64,000 nt of DNA, from positions 186,001 to 250,000 of the forward strand of contig JBOEGG010000005.1 in NCBI GenBank assembly GCA_050633285.1. Direction: 5' to 3'. The notes under the pieces were generated by a model that was not told the origin of the DNA, did no database searches, and saw nothing but the letters and a program-made list of their open reading frames with translations. Each line of letters opens with the position of its first letter. The stretch's first letter is position 1. The position numbers and the translations under genes were made by a program. Positions 1-8,149 of this stretch are shown in pieces. The stretch is from UBA1672 sp050633285 (GTDB lineage Bacteria; Pseudomonadota; Alphaproteobacteria; Micavibrionales; Micavibrionaceae).

Positions 1-720
1 GAAATGTGGTTTCGTGTTGTAGGGCGTTTATGTGTGCCGATTTGGTTTTTTCTTATTGGTTATGCAGACACGGTGAAGGTTTCAAAGTTTTTATGGTTAG
101 GGGCATTCTTGGTTGGTGGGTCTGCGTTAATTGCAGGGCAATTTTTACTACCACTCAATATATTATTTACGATTATTCTTTTTCGTTTTGTGCGCCAGGG
201 AGTTTTGGCTAGATCATTACATTCTCCGGAGGCGTTGCGGGGAATGTTCTTGATATTGTTGTTTTTTACACTGGCATCTTATGCTGTTTTTGAGTATGGG
301 TCGATTGCAATGATGTTTGTTCTTATGGGCTTTATTGTTAGGCATAAAGAGGCTGTTTACGAGCGTATTGAGCGCAAATATATTTTGATGTTTGTATGTG
401 CATCATTCTTTTCATTTTATTTTTGGCAGGGAATGTTGTTGCCGTCCGCAAATTATGCGCAGGCGACGTTGATGCTTTTGGGATTTGGCTGTGTTGGTTG
501 GATTCTTTGGCACTTTAGGTCTGTTGTTTATGTTGATGCGCATCAACATATTGCGCCTTCACTTATTAAGTTTTTACAATTCATGGGGCGACGTACATTG
601 GAGATCTATGTGGCCCATATCCTGATATTTAGGGCTATATGTATGTATTTGTTTCCTGATGATTATCGCTTTTTAGAGTGGGATTATGTGCCTGTCTCGC
701 TTATTGCTCCGTTTATGTGA
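1..720 (+). CDS. TraX-like integral membrane protein (3' part)
   Basis: The reading frame is open to the left edge of the window (a Glu codon precedes the first ATG at 4), so the true start is probably outside. The 238 visible residues are very hydrophobic, with about seven membrane segments. The opening RVVGRLCVPIWFFLIGY resembles the 'R.IGR..FPIF.F...GY..T' signature of the TraX family, first known for F-pilin acetylation but widespread on chromosomes as inner-membrane acyltransferase-like proteins. The HIL stretch near residue 206 lies in the last helices, as in acyltransferase-3-like folds. Family assignment is tentative and the substrate unknown. It ends 161 bp before atpH and is unlikely to belong to the ATP synthase operon. 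Confidence 0.55.
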   Translation, partial: EMWFRVVGRLCVPIWFFLIGYADTVKVSKFLWLGAFLVGGSALIAGQFLLPLNILFTIILFRFVRQGVLARSLHSPEALRGMFLILLFFTLASYAVFEYGSIAMMFVLMGFIVRHKEAVYERIERKYILMFVCASFFSFYFWQGMLLPSANYAQATLMLLGFGCVGWILWHFRSVVYVDAHQHIAPSLIKFLQFMGRRTLEIYVAHILIFRAICMYLFPDDYRFLEWDYVPVSLIAPFM

Positions 721-881
721 GGTTGGGAATAAAACGCCAGTCTGTATTTTTTGCTTATAATTATAAATAAAATGCAAATGGTGTGTTCTAGATACTTGTC
801 AGCGTGTATTGGGTGTGCTAAGTCTCCCCACGTAAAAGTAAAGAATACGGTTATAGTGTAATAGCGAAAGGGGCTAGAAAC

Positions 882-1475
882 GTGACATCGTCCACGCCAG
901 TTTCCTCGGTTGTACTCTCAAGATATGCGAGTGCCCTTATTGATTTGGCTGAGAAAGCTAAATTAGTAGAAAAAGTTCAAAAAGATTTCAATTCTCTGGA
1001 GTCTGCGATTTCTGATTCTCAGGAGCTTGCAGAGGTTATTTCCTCTCCTTTGGTTAGTAGTGCCAAGCAAGCATCTATAATTTTGGAGATTGCGGATAAA
1101 GCGAAGTTACAGGATTTAACCCGTAACTTCTTAAATGTTCTTATTCAGAACCGTCGCCTTTATGCATTGTCGGCGATTATGAAGGCTTACAAGAAGGAAG
1201 TCTCAAAAAGGTCTGGTGAGTTGTCAGTTCGTGTGGAAACAGCCGAAAAAATGACAGCCGCACAGAAAAAAGAATTCGAAACTAAAATTTCAGGTGTGCT
1301 TGGCAGTGGTGTTGCTATCGAAGCTGTGGTATCTCCAGAAATTATAGGTGGAATGGTTGTGACAATCGGGTCGTTCATGGTGGATGATTCTGTTCGTCGT
1401 AAATTAGAGCGTTTGAGCAGTGCTTTGAAGAATAGCTCAAATCAAAATACAGTTAACTTAAAAGAGGTCGTATAA
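882..1475 (+). CDS. atpH: ATP synthase F1 subunit delta
   Basis: The 197-residue protein is the delta subunit (OSCP homologue), which joins the F1 head to the peripheral stalk at the cytoplasmic membrane. Family features seen: an N-terminal helical part beginning with a 'RYASALIDLAEKA' segment, and a C-terminal segment 'VVSPEIIGGMVVTIGSFMVDDSVRRKLERL' in pattern (residues about 150-180). It starts with GTG at 882, preceded by a GAAAGGGG ribosome site at 865-872. It is the first gene of the F1 operon; its TAA shares a base with the atpA ATG (TAATG at 1473-1477), implying translational coupling. No Fo genes follow, as is usual in alphaproteobacteria, where Fo lies elsewhere. Confidence 0.95.
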   Translation: MTSSTPVSSVVLSRYASALIDLAEKAKLVEKVQKDFNSLESAISDSQELAEVISSPLVSSAKQASIILEIADKAKLQDLTRNFLNVLIQNRRLYALSAIMKAYKKEVSKRSGELSVRVETAEKMTAAQKKEFETKISGVLGSGVAIEAVVSPEIIGGMVVTIGSFMVDDSVRRKLERLSSALKNSSNQNTVNLKEVV

Positions 1476-3019
1476 TGGAAATTCGTGCAGCAGAAATTTC
1501 AGATATTCTGAAAAAGCAGATTGCGGACTTTGGCGCGCAGGCTGATATCGCGGAAATTGGTCAGGTTTTGTCTATCGGTGACGGTGTGGCGCGTGTTTAT
1601 GGTTTGGATCAGGTTCAAGCTGGTGAAATGGTTGAATTTGCAAGTGGTGTTCAGGGAATGGCTCTGAACCTTGAAGCAGATAACGTCGGTGTTGTTGTTT
1701 TTGGTGATGACAGTGCAATTAAAGAGGGGGACATTGTTCGCCGTACCGGTAAAATCGTTGAAGTACCAACAGGTAAAGAATTGCTTGGTCGCGTTGTTGA
1801 CCCGCTTGGTAATCCAATTGATGGTAAAGGTCCTTTGAATGCTTCTTCTTCTAGTCGTATTGAGGTTAAGGCACCTGGTATTATTCCACGTCAGTCTGTT
1901 CATGAGCCTATGCAAACAGGTTTGAAATCAATTGACGCGCTTGTGCCGATTGGCCGTGGACAGCGTGAGTTGATTATTGGTGACCGTCAGACAGGTAAAA
2001 CAGCCGTGGCGGTTGATGCAATCATCAACCAGAAGTCAATTAACGCCTCTGACAATGAAAAAGAGCACCTTTATTGTGTTTATGTTTCTATTGGTCAGAA
2101 ACGTTCGACAGTGGCTCAGCTTGTGAAAGAATTAGAAGAGCAGGGCGCGATGGAATATTCTATTGTTGTTGCTGCGACTGCTTCTGATCCTGCGCCGTTG
2201 CAGTATCTTGCGCCATATGCGGGTGCGTGTATGGGTGAATATTTCCGTGATAACGGAATGCACTCATTAGCTGTTTATGATGATCTATCAAAACAGGCCG
2301 TTGCGTATCGTCAGATGTCTTTGCTTCTTCGTCGTCCTCCGGGTCGTGAAGCATATCCTGGTGATGTTTTCTACATTCACTCTCGTCTTCTTGAGCGTGC
2401 ATGTAAATTATCAGAGGCACATGGTAGTGGTTCAATGACGGCGTTACCGATTATTGAAACACAAGGTGGTGATATCTCCGCTTATATTCCAACAAACGTT
2501 ATTTCGATTACGGATGGTCAGATTTTCCTTGAGACAGGTTTGTTCTTTAAAGGTATTCGTCCGGCGATTGATGTTGGTGCGTCTGTTTCCCGTGTTGGTT
2601 CTGCCGCACAGATTAAAGCGATGAAGCAGGTTTCAGGATCTATGAAGCTTGAGCTTGCGCAGTATCGTGAAATGGAAGCGTTCGCACAGTTTGCGTCTGA
2701 TCTTGATCCTGCAACACAGAAGCTTTTGGCACGTGGTGCGCGTTTGACACAGTTGTTGAAGCAGCCACAATATAAGCCACTAACTGTAGCAGAGCAGGTT
2801 GCTGTGATTTATGCCGGTACTCGCGGGTATATTGATGAGGTCGCTTTAGATCAAGTTGATGCTTATGAGCTTCGTTTGCTTGAGGCACTTAGAACTTCCG
2901 GAGTTGATTTGTTGAGTGCAATCAGTGATGAGAAGAAGCTAACAGATGAAATTGAAGGTAACCTGAAAGCGTTTCTTGAAGATTTCTCTAAAGGATTTGA
3001 AGGTGCGAAGGCTGCGTAA
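1475..3019 (+). CDS. atpA: ATP synthase F1 subunit alpha
   Basis: The 514-residue protein is the non-catalytic nucleotide-binding alpha subunit, three per F1 head. The P-loop GDRQTGKT lies at residues 169-176. The N-terminal beta-barrel (about 25-95), the nucleotide-binding core and the C-terminal helical bundle are all present at normal family length. The start codon overlaps the atpH stop by one base. It is followed by 180 bp without a gene that holds a long-range stem-loop (3044-3095) before atpG, so alpha may be made in excess of gamma by processing or attenuation there. Confidence 0.98.
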   Translation: MEIRAAEISDILKKQIADFGAQADIAEIGQVLSIGDGVARVYGLDQVQAGEMVEFASGVQGMALNLEADNVGVVVFGDDSAIKEGDIVRRTGKIVEVPTGKELLGRVVDPLGNPIDGKGPLNASSSSRIEVKAPGIIPRQSVHEPMQTGLKSIDALVPIGRGQRELIIGDRQTGKTAVAVDAIINQKSINASDNEKEHLYCVYVSIGQKRSTVAQLVKELEEQGAMEYSIVVAATASDPAPLQYLAPYAGACMGEYFRDNGMHSLAVYDDLSKQAVAYRQMSLLLRRPPGREAYPGDVFYIHSRLLERACKLSEAHGSGSMTALPIIETQGGDISAYIPTNVISITDGQIFLETGLFFKGIRPAIDVGASVSRVGSAAQIKAMKQVSGSMKLELAQYREMEAFAQFASDLDPATQKLLARGARLTQLLKQPQYKPLTVAEQVAVIYAGTRGYIDEVALDQVDAYELRLLEALRTSGVDLLSAISDEKKLTDEIEGNLKAFLEDFSKGFEGAKAA

Positions 3020-3043
3020 GTAGTTTTTGTTTATTGAAATAGG

Positions 3044-3095
3044 CGGAGCTGTTTACGTCTGCATCAGTTGATGTTTGTTGATTTAAAAAGCTCCG
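3044..3095 (+). other. Stem-loop between atpA and atpG
   Basis: A perfect 7-bp inverted repeat, CGGAGCT (3044-3050) and AGCTCCG (3089-3095), encloses a smaller hairpin CATC-AGTT-GATG (3062-3073). A further short hairpin TGTCA-GGAA-TGACA lies at 3156-3169, just before atpG. The outer stem is followed by GTTTAATT rather than a clean U-tract, so it looks more like an attenuator or RNase-processing/stability element than a full terminator. That role is inferred from its position after the high-stoichiometry alpha cistron. Confidence 0.5.
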
Positions 3096-3199
3096 TTTAA
3101 TTACTGCTAAAGTTTTTGGATTGTTTTTACTGTTCAGAATTTTTATGAGGTGTAATGTCAGGAATGACAGAATGCGAATTTTTTGAGGAATGATTTGGT

Positions 3200-4102
3200 A
3201 TGCCAAATTTAAGAGATTACCGCGATCGTATTAAGTCGGTTAAATCGACACGAAAAATAACATCAGCAATGAAAATGGTTGCTGCATCGAAATTGCGTCG
3301 TGCGCAAGAGCAAGCGGAAGCTTCTCAACCATATGCGCAGGCAATGGCGGGAATGTTATCCCGTTTAGCCGGGAATGTTGTTGTGAATGCGGCTAGCCCG
3401 AAGCTTTTGGCGGGAACAGGGTCGGATGATCATCATCTTTTGATTGTTGTTACTGCGGATCGTGGTTTATGTGGTGGTTTTAATTCAGGTGCAGTAAAAG
3501 AAGCACGCTTAAAAATTAAAGAACTACAAGCACAAGGTAAGAAGGTTTCTTTGGTTTGTGTTGGTCGTAAAGGGCATGATCTTCTTGTTCGTGAATTTGG
3601 TGATATTCTTCTTCATACATTCCGCGAAGTATTTGGTAAAAATCGTGTTGAGTATGCGCAGGCTGATAAAGTGGCGCAATTTGTACTTGATCGTTTTAAT
3701 GCGGGTGAATTTGATGTTTGCTCAATGATTTATAATGAATTTCAATCTGTTCTGGTTCAACAGCCTCAGGCACCTCAGCTTGTTCCGTTTCAAGTAAGCG
3801 ATGCTGATGATGTGCAATCTGATGATGCTGTGGATGATGTGATTAAGTCACCTTACAGTTTTGAGCCAACAGAAGAGGAAATTCTGGATAAGTTATTGCC
3901 ACGTAATTTGGGTGTGCAGATTTATCGTGCGTTGCTTGATAGTGCCGCAGGTGAGCAGGCTGCGCGTATGACGGCGATGGATAATGCGACACGTAATGCC
4001 GGTGAGATGATTGATGATCTGACATTGCAATATAACCGTGCGCGCCAAGCTTATATTACAAAAGAGTTGATTGAAATTATCTCAGGTGCCGAGGCAGTTT
4101 AA
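3200..4102 (+). CDS. atpG: ATP synthase F1 subunit gamma
   Basis: The 300-residue protein forms the central rotating stalk. The N-terminus (MPNLRDYRDRIKSVKSTRKI, then TSAMKMVAASKLRRAQ) and the C-terminus (ARMTAMDNATRNAGEMIDDL, then TLQYNRARQAYIT) are the two long coiled-coil helices typical of the family, and the middle has the TADRGLCGGFN segment. An acidic Asp-rich stretch around residues 196-215 (DADDVQSDDAVDDV) is a lineage-specific insertion in the globular part. A GAGGAATG ribosome site precedes ATG 3200. The next gene, 4124, is not an ATP synthase gene. Confidence 0.97.
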   Translation: MPNLRDYRDRIKSVKSTRKITSAMKMVAASKLRRAQEQAEASQPYAQAMAGMLSRLAGNVVVNAASPKLLAGTGSDDHHLLIVVTADRGLCGGFNSGAVKEARLKIKELQAQGKKVSLVCVGRKGHDLLVREFGDILLHTFREVFGKNRVEYAQADKVAQFVLDRFNAGEFDVCSMIYNEFQSVLVQQPQAPQLVPFQVSDADDVQSDDAVDDVIKSPYSFEPTEEEILDKLLPRNLGVQIYRALLDSAAGEQAARMTAMDNATRNAGEMIDDLTLQYNRARQAYITKELIEIISGAEAV

Positions 4103-4123
4103 AGGGTATTAAGGTTAGTGGTT

Positions 4124-4936
4124 ATGCGTAATTCTATCTCACATATTATGAAGTGGTGCCTGATTTTATCAGGTACGCTTTGTTTGTTTGTGGGGGGGGC
4201 ATATTCTTCTGATACTGCGGATAATGCGCAGTCTGTTGATGAAATTCGTTATCCTGACGATCGTTGGGGGAAGATATTTCTAAATGAGATTAAGGCAGGG
4301 CCTCGTTTGTTGTATGGTGTTACGTTTGACGTCGCTAAGCCACCCGTGAACTCAAGCGATGAGACAAAGCAGGAGCTTGCTTTTTTACAAGAGCTTGCAA
4401 AAAGTAATCGTGATGATGATACGCTTTCCCGTATATATTATGAGAATAGCGAAGCAACTATTCACGGGGCATTTATCAAAGAGGGATTGTTATCTCAGGA
4501 TAATGAGATTTTGTTTGAGTTGATGAATACGGTTTATAAAGAGCATGGGTATTTTATTCTTGAACGTAAGAAGTATTTTTCCCGTCCCCGTCCGACGCAG
4601 CTTGATAAAAAACTGGTAACCGTTATTGATAATCCGATGCATGCGGCATATCCGTCAGGACATGCAAGTCAGTCTTATATGATGGCTTTGATTTTATCGG
4701 ACTTTGACCCTGAACATGCGGAAGTCTATAAAAGGTTTGCAATTGATATTGCGCATCGTCGTGAAATTGCCGGTGTACATTATCCAAGTGATAGTGTTGC
4801 CGGTCGTGAATTGGCAATAGATGTTTTTGAGAAGCTAAAATCAGTACCGGAATTTGCGACGCGCTATGAAGCAGTGAAAGAATCTTTTGTCACTGTTGAT
4901 TTTTCGAAAGCGGCGAATACAACAGTAGATGAATAG
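4124..4936 (+). CDS. Class A-type acid phosphatase (PAP2 superfamily), secreted
   Basis: The three-part PAP2 signature is intact: K plus the RPRP run near residues 149-157, PSGH near 177-180, and R-E-x-x-G-V-H-Y-P-S-D near 213-223, which supply the phosphate-binding Lys/Arg and the two catalytic His of class A non-specific acid phosphatases. An N-terminal signal peptide ends near AYSS, so the enzyme should act in the periplasm on phosphomonoesters. I chose ATG 4124 rather than GTG 4118 because AAGGT at 4111-4115 is correctly spaced only for 4124. It lies between atpG and atpD, 21 bp after atpG, and so is probably part of the operon. A run of eight G at 4192-4199 lies in the signal-peptide codons and could slip. 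Confidence 0.85.
   Translation: MRNSISHIMKWCLILSGTLCLFVGGAYSSDTADNAQSVDEIRYPDDRWGKIFLNEIKAGPRLLYGVTFDVAKPPVNSSDETKQELAFLQELAKSNRDDDTLSRIYYENSEATIHGAFIKEGLLSQDNEILFELMNTVYKEHGYFILERKKYFSRPRPTQLDKKLVTVIDNPMHAAYPSGHASQSYMMALILSDFDPEHAEVYKRFAIDIAHRREIAGVHYPSDSVAGRELAIDVFEKLKSVPEFATRYEAVKESFVTVDFSKAANTTVDE
4192..4199 (+). repeat. G8 homopolymer inside the acid phosphatase signal-peptide codons
   Basis: Eight consecutive G encode part of the Val-Gly-Gly-Ala stretch at the end of the secretion signal. Tracts of this length are known slippage sites in phase-variable genes; whether this one varies cannot be seen from one sequence. Confidence 0.6.
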
Positions 4937-5003
4937 TAAGAGTTTTATTTTAATTGAATTGATGTGAAGACAGATTAAAGAAAGTAGAGAGGACTTAGCA
5001 GAT

Positions 5004-6440
5004 ATGGCAAAAGCGAAACAAGCAGAAGGACGTATCCTACAGGTTATGGGCGCAGTTGTTGACGTTCAGTTTGAAGAGGGAAGTGTACCTCCGATTTTGA
5101 ATGCTTTACATACAGATAATAATGGACAGAAACTTGTTCTGGAAGTTGCACAGCACCTAGGTGAGAACACAGTGCGTACAATTGCGATGGATATGACAGA
5201 TGGTCTGACACGCGGTAATCCGGTTTCTGATACAGGTGATCAAATTCAGGTACCAGTTGGTCAGGAAACATTAGGACGTATCTTTGACGTTATTGGTGAG
5301 CCGATTGATGAAGGCGCAGAAGTTAAAGCGAAGACTGCGTGGTCTATTCACCGTGAAGCGCCGACATTTGCAGAACAAGCAACAGAAACAGAAATTCTTG
5401 TTACAGGAATTAAGGTTGTTGACCTTCTTTGCCCATATGCAAAAGGTGGTAAGATTGGTTTGTTCGGTGGTGCTGGTGTTGGTAAGACCGTTACAATCAT
5501 GGAATTGATTAACAATATTGCAAAAGGTCACGGTGGTGTGTCTGTTTTCGGTGGTGTTGGTGAGCGTACGCGTGAAGGTAATGACCTTTACCACGAAATG
5601 ATTGAATCTGGTGTTATTAAGCCGGGTAACAGCGAAGAGTCAAAAGTTGCTCTAGTTTACGGTCAGATGAATGAGCCACCAGGTGCGCGTGCACGTGTTG
5701 CTTTGTCTGCGTTGACAATGGCGGAATATTTCCGTGATGAAGAAGGTCAGGACGTTTTGTTCTTCTTGGATAATATCTTCCGTTTTACACAAGCTGGTGC
5801 CGAGGTTTCTGCGCTTCTTGGGCGTATTCCTTCTGCTGTTGGTTATCAACCGACACTTTCTACCGAAATGGGTAAAATGCAGGAGCGTATTACATCAACA
5901 AATAAAGGGTCGATTACATCGGTTCAGGCGGTTTATGTGCCTGCGGATGACTTGACTGACCCTGCGCCTGCAACAACATTCTCTCACCTTGATGCGACAA
6001 CTGTTTTGTCTCGTCAGATTGCAGAGCAAGGTATTTATCCTGCTGTTGATCCGCTTGACTCAACATCACGTATTCTTGATCCACGTGTTATTGGGGATGA
6101 GCATTACGATGTTGCAAATGCGGTTCAGCAAACTTTGCAGAGCTATAAAAACCTTCAGGATATTATTGCGATCCTTGGTATGGATGAACTTTCAGAGGAA
6201 GACAAACTTACAGTGGCACGTGCCCGTAAGATTCAGCGTTTCCTTTCTCAGCCATTCCATGTTGCGGAAGTCTTTACAGGCGCACCTGGTATCTTTGTTT
6301 CTTTGGAAGATACAATTAAAGGGTTTAAAGCGATTGTTAGTGGTGAATATGACCACTTGCCTGAGGCTGCATTCTATATGACCGGTACAATTGAACAGGT
6401 TATTGAAAAAGCAGAGAAGATGGCTAAAGAAGCTGCTTAA
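5004..6440 (+). CDS. atpD: ATP synthase F1 subunit beta
   Basis: The 478-residue protein is the catalytic beta subunit. The P-loop GGAGVGKT is at residues 155-162. The GERTREGNDLYHEM segment, carrying the catalytic Glu, follows it, and the DELSEED lever segment is near residue 394. Length is normal. ATG 5004 has GAGAGGAC about 10 nt upstream. It is separated from atpG by the acid phosphatase gene and a 67-bp spacer. A stem-loop (6450-6478) follows its stop. Confidence 0.98.
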   Translation: MAKAKQAEGRILQVMGAVVDVQFEEGSVPPILNALHTDNNGQKLVLEVAQHLGENTVRTIAMDMTDGLTRGNPVSDTGDQIQVPVGQETLGRIFDVIGEPIDEGAEVKAKTAWSIHREAPTFAEQATETEILVTGIKVVDLLCPYAKGGKIGLFGGAGVGKTVTIMELINNIAKGHGGVSVFGGVGERTREGNDLYHEMIESGVIKPGNSEESKVALVYGQMNEPPGARARVALSALTMAEYFRDEEGQDVLFFLDNIFRFTQAGAEVSALLGRIPSAVGYQPTLSTEMGKMQERITSTNKGSITSVQAVYVPADDLTDPAPATTFSHLDATTVLSRQIAEQGIYPAVDPLDSTSRILDPRVIGDEHYDVANAVQQTLQSYKNLQDIIAILGMDELSEEDKLTVARARKIQRFLSQPFHVAEVFTGAPGIFVSLEDTIKGFKAIVSGEYDHLPEAAFYMTGTIEQVIEKAEKMAKEAA

Positions 6441-6449
6441 ATTTTGAGA

Positions 6450-6478
6450 GGTGAGGCTTTGCTTTGTAGAGCCTTACC
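6450..6478 (+). other. Stem-loop after atpD
   Basis: GGTGAGGCT (6450-6458) pairs with AGCCTTACC (6470-6478) over nine positions, one of them a G-U wobble, leaving an 11-nt loop; only a short U-run follows. It sits 10 bp after the atpD stop and 41 bp before the amphi-Trp gene. Like the element after atpA, it could stabilise the upstream mRNA or lower read-through, which would fit the high demand for beta over epsilon. Confidence 0.5.
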
Positions 6479-6519
6479 TTTATACCGAATAATGTCTTAT
6501 CCCAAGTAGGGTTGTATCG

Positions 6520-6738
6520 ATGAAGCAAGAGCGTGATGTTGAAAAAGTTTATTCCACTAAGGAATATGTTTCCAAGCTTCGCCGTTTTGCTGATGCGCTG
6601 GAACAGGGTGAGAAGTTTGAGATTCAAATTGATGGGGAGCGTATCTACGTACCGGTTCGTGCAGAGTTCAGCATTGAACATGAACGTGGTGATGCCCAAG
6701 AAGAAATTGAATTTCAAATCAAATGGAAACCTGCATAA
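6520..6738 (+). CDS. Amphi-Trp domain protein
   Basis: The 72-residue protein consists of one small domain. The pattern 'YVSKLRRFADALEQGEKF', then 'IQIDGERIYVPV' and the terminal 'IEHERGDAQEEIEFQIKWK' (segments given separately) matches the amphi-Trp family, named for the conserved amphipathic C-terminal strand ending in Trp. No biochemical role is established for the family. ATG 6520 has an AGTAGGG-type ribosome site. The gene lies between atpD and atpC, with 21 bp to atpC, so it should be co-transcribed with the ATP synthase genes. A role in F1 assembly or regulation is conceivable from position alone. Confidence 0.75.
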   Translation: MKQERDVEKVYSTKEYVSKLRRFADALEQGEKFEIQIDGERIYVPVRAEFSIEHERGDAQEEIEFQIKWKPA

Positions 6739-6759
6739 GTTAAGATATAGGATGATGTC

Positions 6760-7170
6760 ATGAGTGCACAAATTAACTTTGAACTTGTATCACCGGAAGA
6801 GAAATTGGTTTCCGAGGATGTTTATTTAGCAGAGATTCCTGGCGATAATGGTGTTTTCGGCGTTGCGGCAGGGCATTGTTCTCTTGTTTCATCATTGAAG
6901 CCTGGGGTTGTTAAGCTTCATAAAGAGCAAGATGGTGATGTTCGTAAAATATTTATTGCAGGTGGTTTTGCCGATGTTACGGCACAGAGCTGTACTATTC
7001 TTGCAGAAGAAGCAATTGATGTTAAAGATCTTAATCAAGAGAGCCTTGAGCAGTATTTAGTTGATCTTAATGAGGATCTAGGTCTGGTTGAGGAAGATGC
7101 AGATAAAGATCGTGTTAAGGGTAGAATTGCTCTTACTAAGGCGAAATTATTTGCGATCACCGGATATTAA
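6760..7170 (+). CDS. atpC: ATP synthase F1 subunit epsilon
   Basis: The 136-residue epsilon subunit has the beta-sandwich N-terminus (FELVSPEEKLVSEDVYLAEI, then PGDNGVFGVAAGH) and a C-terminal helical pair ending near residue 130. Epsilon sits on the central stalk and can inhibit ATP hydrolysis. A TAGGATG ribosome site precedes ATG 6760. It is the last gene of the operon, with a rho-independent terminator 24 bp downstream. Confidence 0.95.
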   Translation: MSAQINFELVSPEEKLVSEDVYLAEIPGDNGVFGVAAGHCSLVSSLKPGVVKLHKEQDGDVRKIFIAGGFADVTAQSCTILAEEAIDVKDLNQESLEQYLVDLNEDLGLVEEDADKDRVKGRIALTKAKLFAITGY

Positions 7171-7193
7171 TTTATTCAAAATAGTTGCTTAGA

Positions 7194-7219
7194 AGCCGCG
7201 CGGATTTGTGCGGCTTTTT
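7194..7219 (+). terminator. Rho-independent terminator of the atp operon
   Basis: AGCCGC (7194-7199) and GCGGCT (7210-7215) form a GC-rich stem with a 10-nt loop, followed directly by a run of five T. It closes the atpHAGDC transcript. Confidence 0.85.
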
Positions 7220-7225
7220 GTTTTC

Positions 7226-7231
7226 TTGACA
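7226..7231 (+). promoter_or_regulatory. Candidate -35 box upstream of the 7290 gene
   Basis: A perfect TTGACA lies just after the atp terminator and 58 bp before the 7290 start. No good TATAAT-like box sits at 16-18 bp (the sequence there is TTAGGG), so the assignment is weak. Confidence 0.35.
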
Positions 7232-7289
7232 TAATGGTTGTTGCTCAGTTAGGGTGCGCTCTTCTTAAAATTATAGCGTGTATGATGAT

Positions 7290-8138
7290 ATGGCGAAGAA
7301 AAGAATAGCAGCAATTTCTGCCTTATGGTTGCTTTTGGCGCGGGATGTTCGTGGAGATGAAATTTCGGGTGTTGAGAATATTGAGCAGTCGGCTGGTGTT
7401 TCTCCATCTGATGCGCATCACATGGATACGGAGAGACTGGATGCAGGGCCTTTGCCTGAACTCAAGTCGTCAAAAGTAAGAGATGAGGATTGTGATTATG
7501 CTTTGGTTGATGAAATTGTTGTTAGTGAAGTTTATCGTGACCTTATGTCTGGTGAGGCATTTAAAGAGTTAACGGAAGAGGCTAATGAGGGGAACACATT
7601 ATCAGCTCTTCTTATTGAAACGGATAAAGAAAGGCGTGCGCGTTGGGACATATTATTTGATTGTGATCCCCGTAATGAAAAATTACGTGAGTTAGCGCAA
7701 AAAATTCGTGATGTAAAACCGGGGAAATCTGCGGCCGAAGTGCAGGAGAAGGCTTTTATGGCACTGATAGTGGAAGTTGCAAAACAGCATATAGATGATA
7801 TTGAGCAATTTTATCCGCAGGCTGATTTTTTAAAGTTGTCAGATGGGCTTTTAAAAAGGGCAGAGGGCAAGTTGAAAAAGGCAGGCGGGTTTTTGTATAA
7901 AGAGGATGTTTTGCGCGATAAATTGCATGATGTTGTTGATGAAAATTACGAGAGGTTTGGATTATTTGCGTTGCAAGCAGACTTAGCACAAGCGTTACAG
8001 GTTCATCCAAGTTTACAAAAATCTACGCAAAAAGCAGTGCAGCAAGCGTTTAGTAAGCTTATTACTAAGGAAATTGATGTACATGTTCGGGCATTAAAGC
8101 AGAAGAAAGAGGAAATGGGACCTATTTTAGAGGTCTAG
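7290..8138 (+). CDS. Exported protein of unknown function
   Basis: I do not recognise the family. From ATG 7290 the product has 282 residues, beginning with a basic then hydrophobic stretch (MAKKRIAAISALWLLLA) that ends in VRG-DE, a likely Sec signal with a cleavage site near residue 22. The rest is soluble, strongly helical and rich in Lys, Glu and Asp, with only two later Cys. A GTG at 7278 would add four residues in front of the signal and is less likely. It is convergent with the unknown gene at 8150, with 11 bp between the two stop codons. It probably has its own promoter after the atp terminator. Confidence 0.6.
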   Translation: MAKKRIAAISALWLLLARDVRGDEISGVENIEQSAGVSPSDAHHMDTERLDAGPLPELKSSKVRDEDCDYALVDEIVVSEVYRDLMSGEAFKELTEEANEGNTLSALLIETDKERRARWDILFDCDPRNEKLRELAQKIRDVKPGKSAAEVQEKAFMALIVEVAKQHIDDIEQFYPQADFLKLSDGLLKRAEGKLKKAGGFLYKEDVLRDKLHDVVDENYERFGLFALQADLAQALQVHPSLQKSTQKAVQQAFSKLITKEIDVHVRALKQKKEEMGPILEV

Positions 8139-8149
8139 ATTGAAACGGG

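Noticed and set aside
721..881. A defined promoter for the atp operon
   Set aside because: The 161-bp gap surely contains it, but several weak -35/-10 combinations are equally possible (for example TATAGT at 852-857), so none is called.
2160..2435. Long open frames antisense to atpA (also at 1499-1915 and 2640-2888)
   Set aside because: They are His/Gln/Arg-rich mirror translations of a conserved gene, with no ribosome site or family resemblance.
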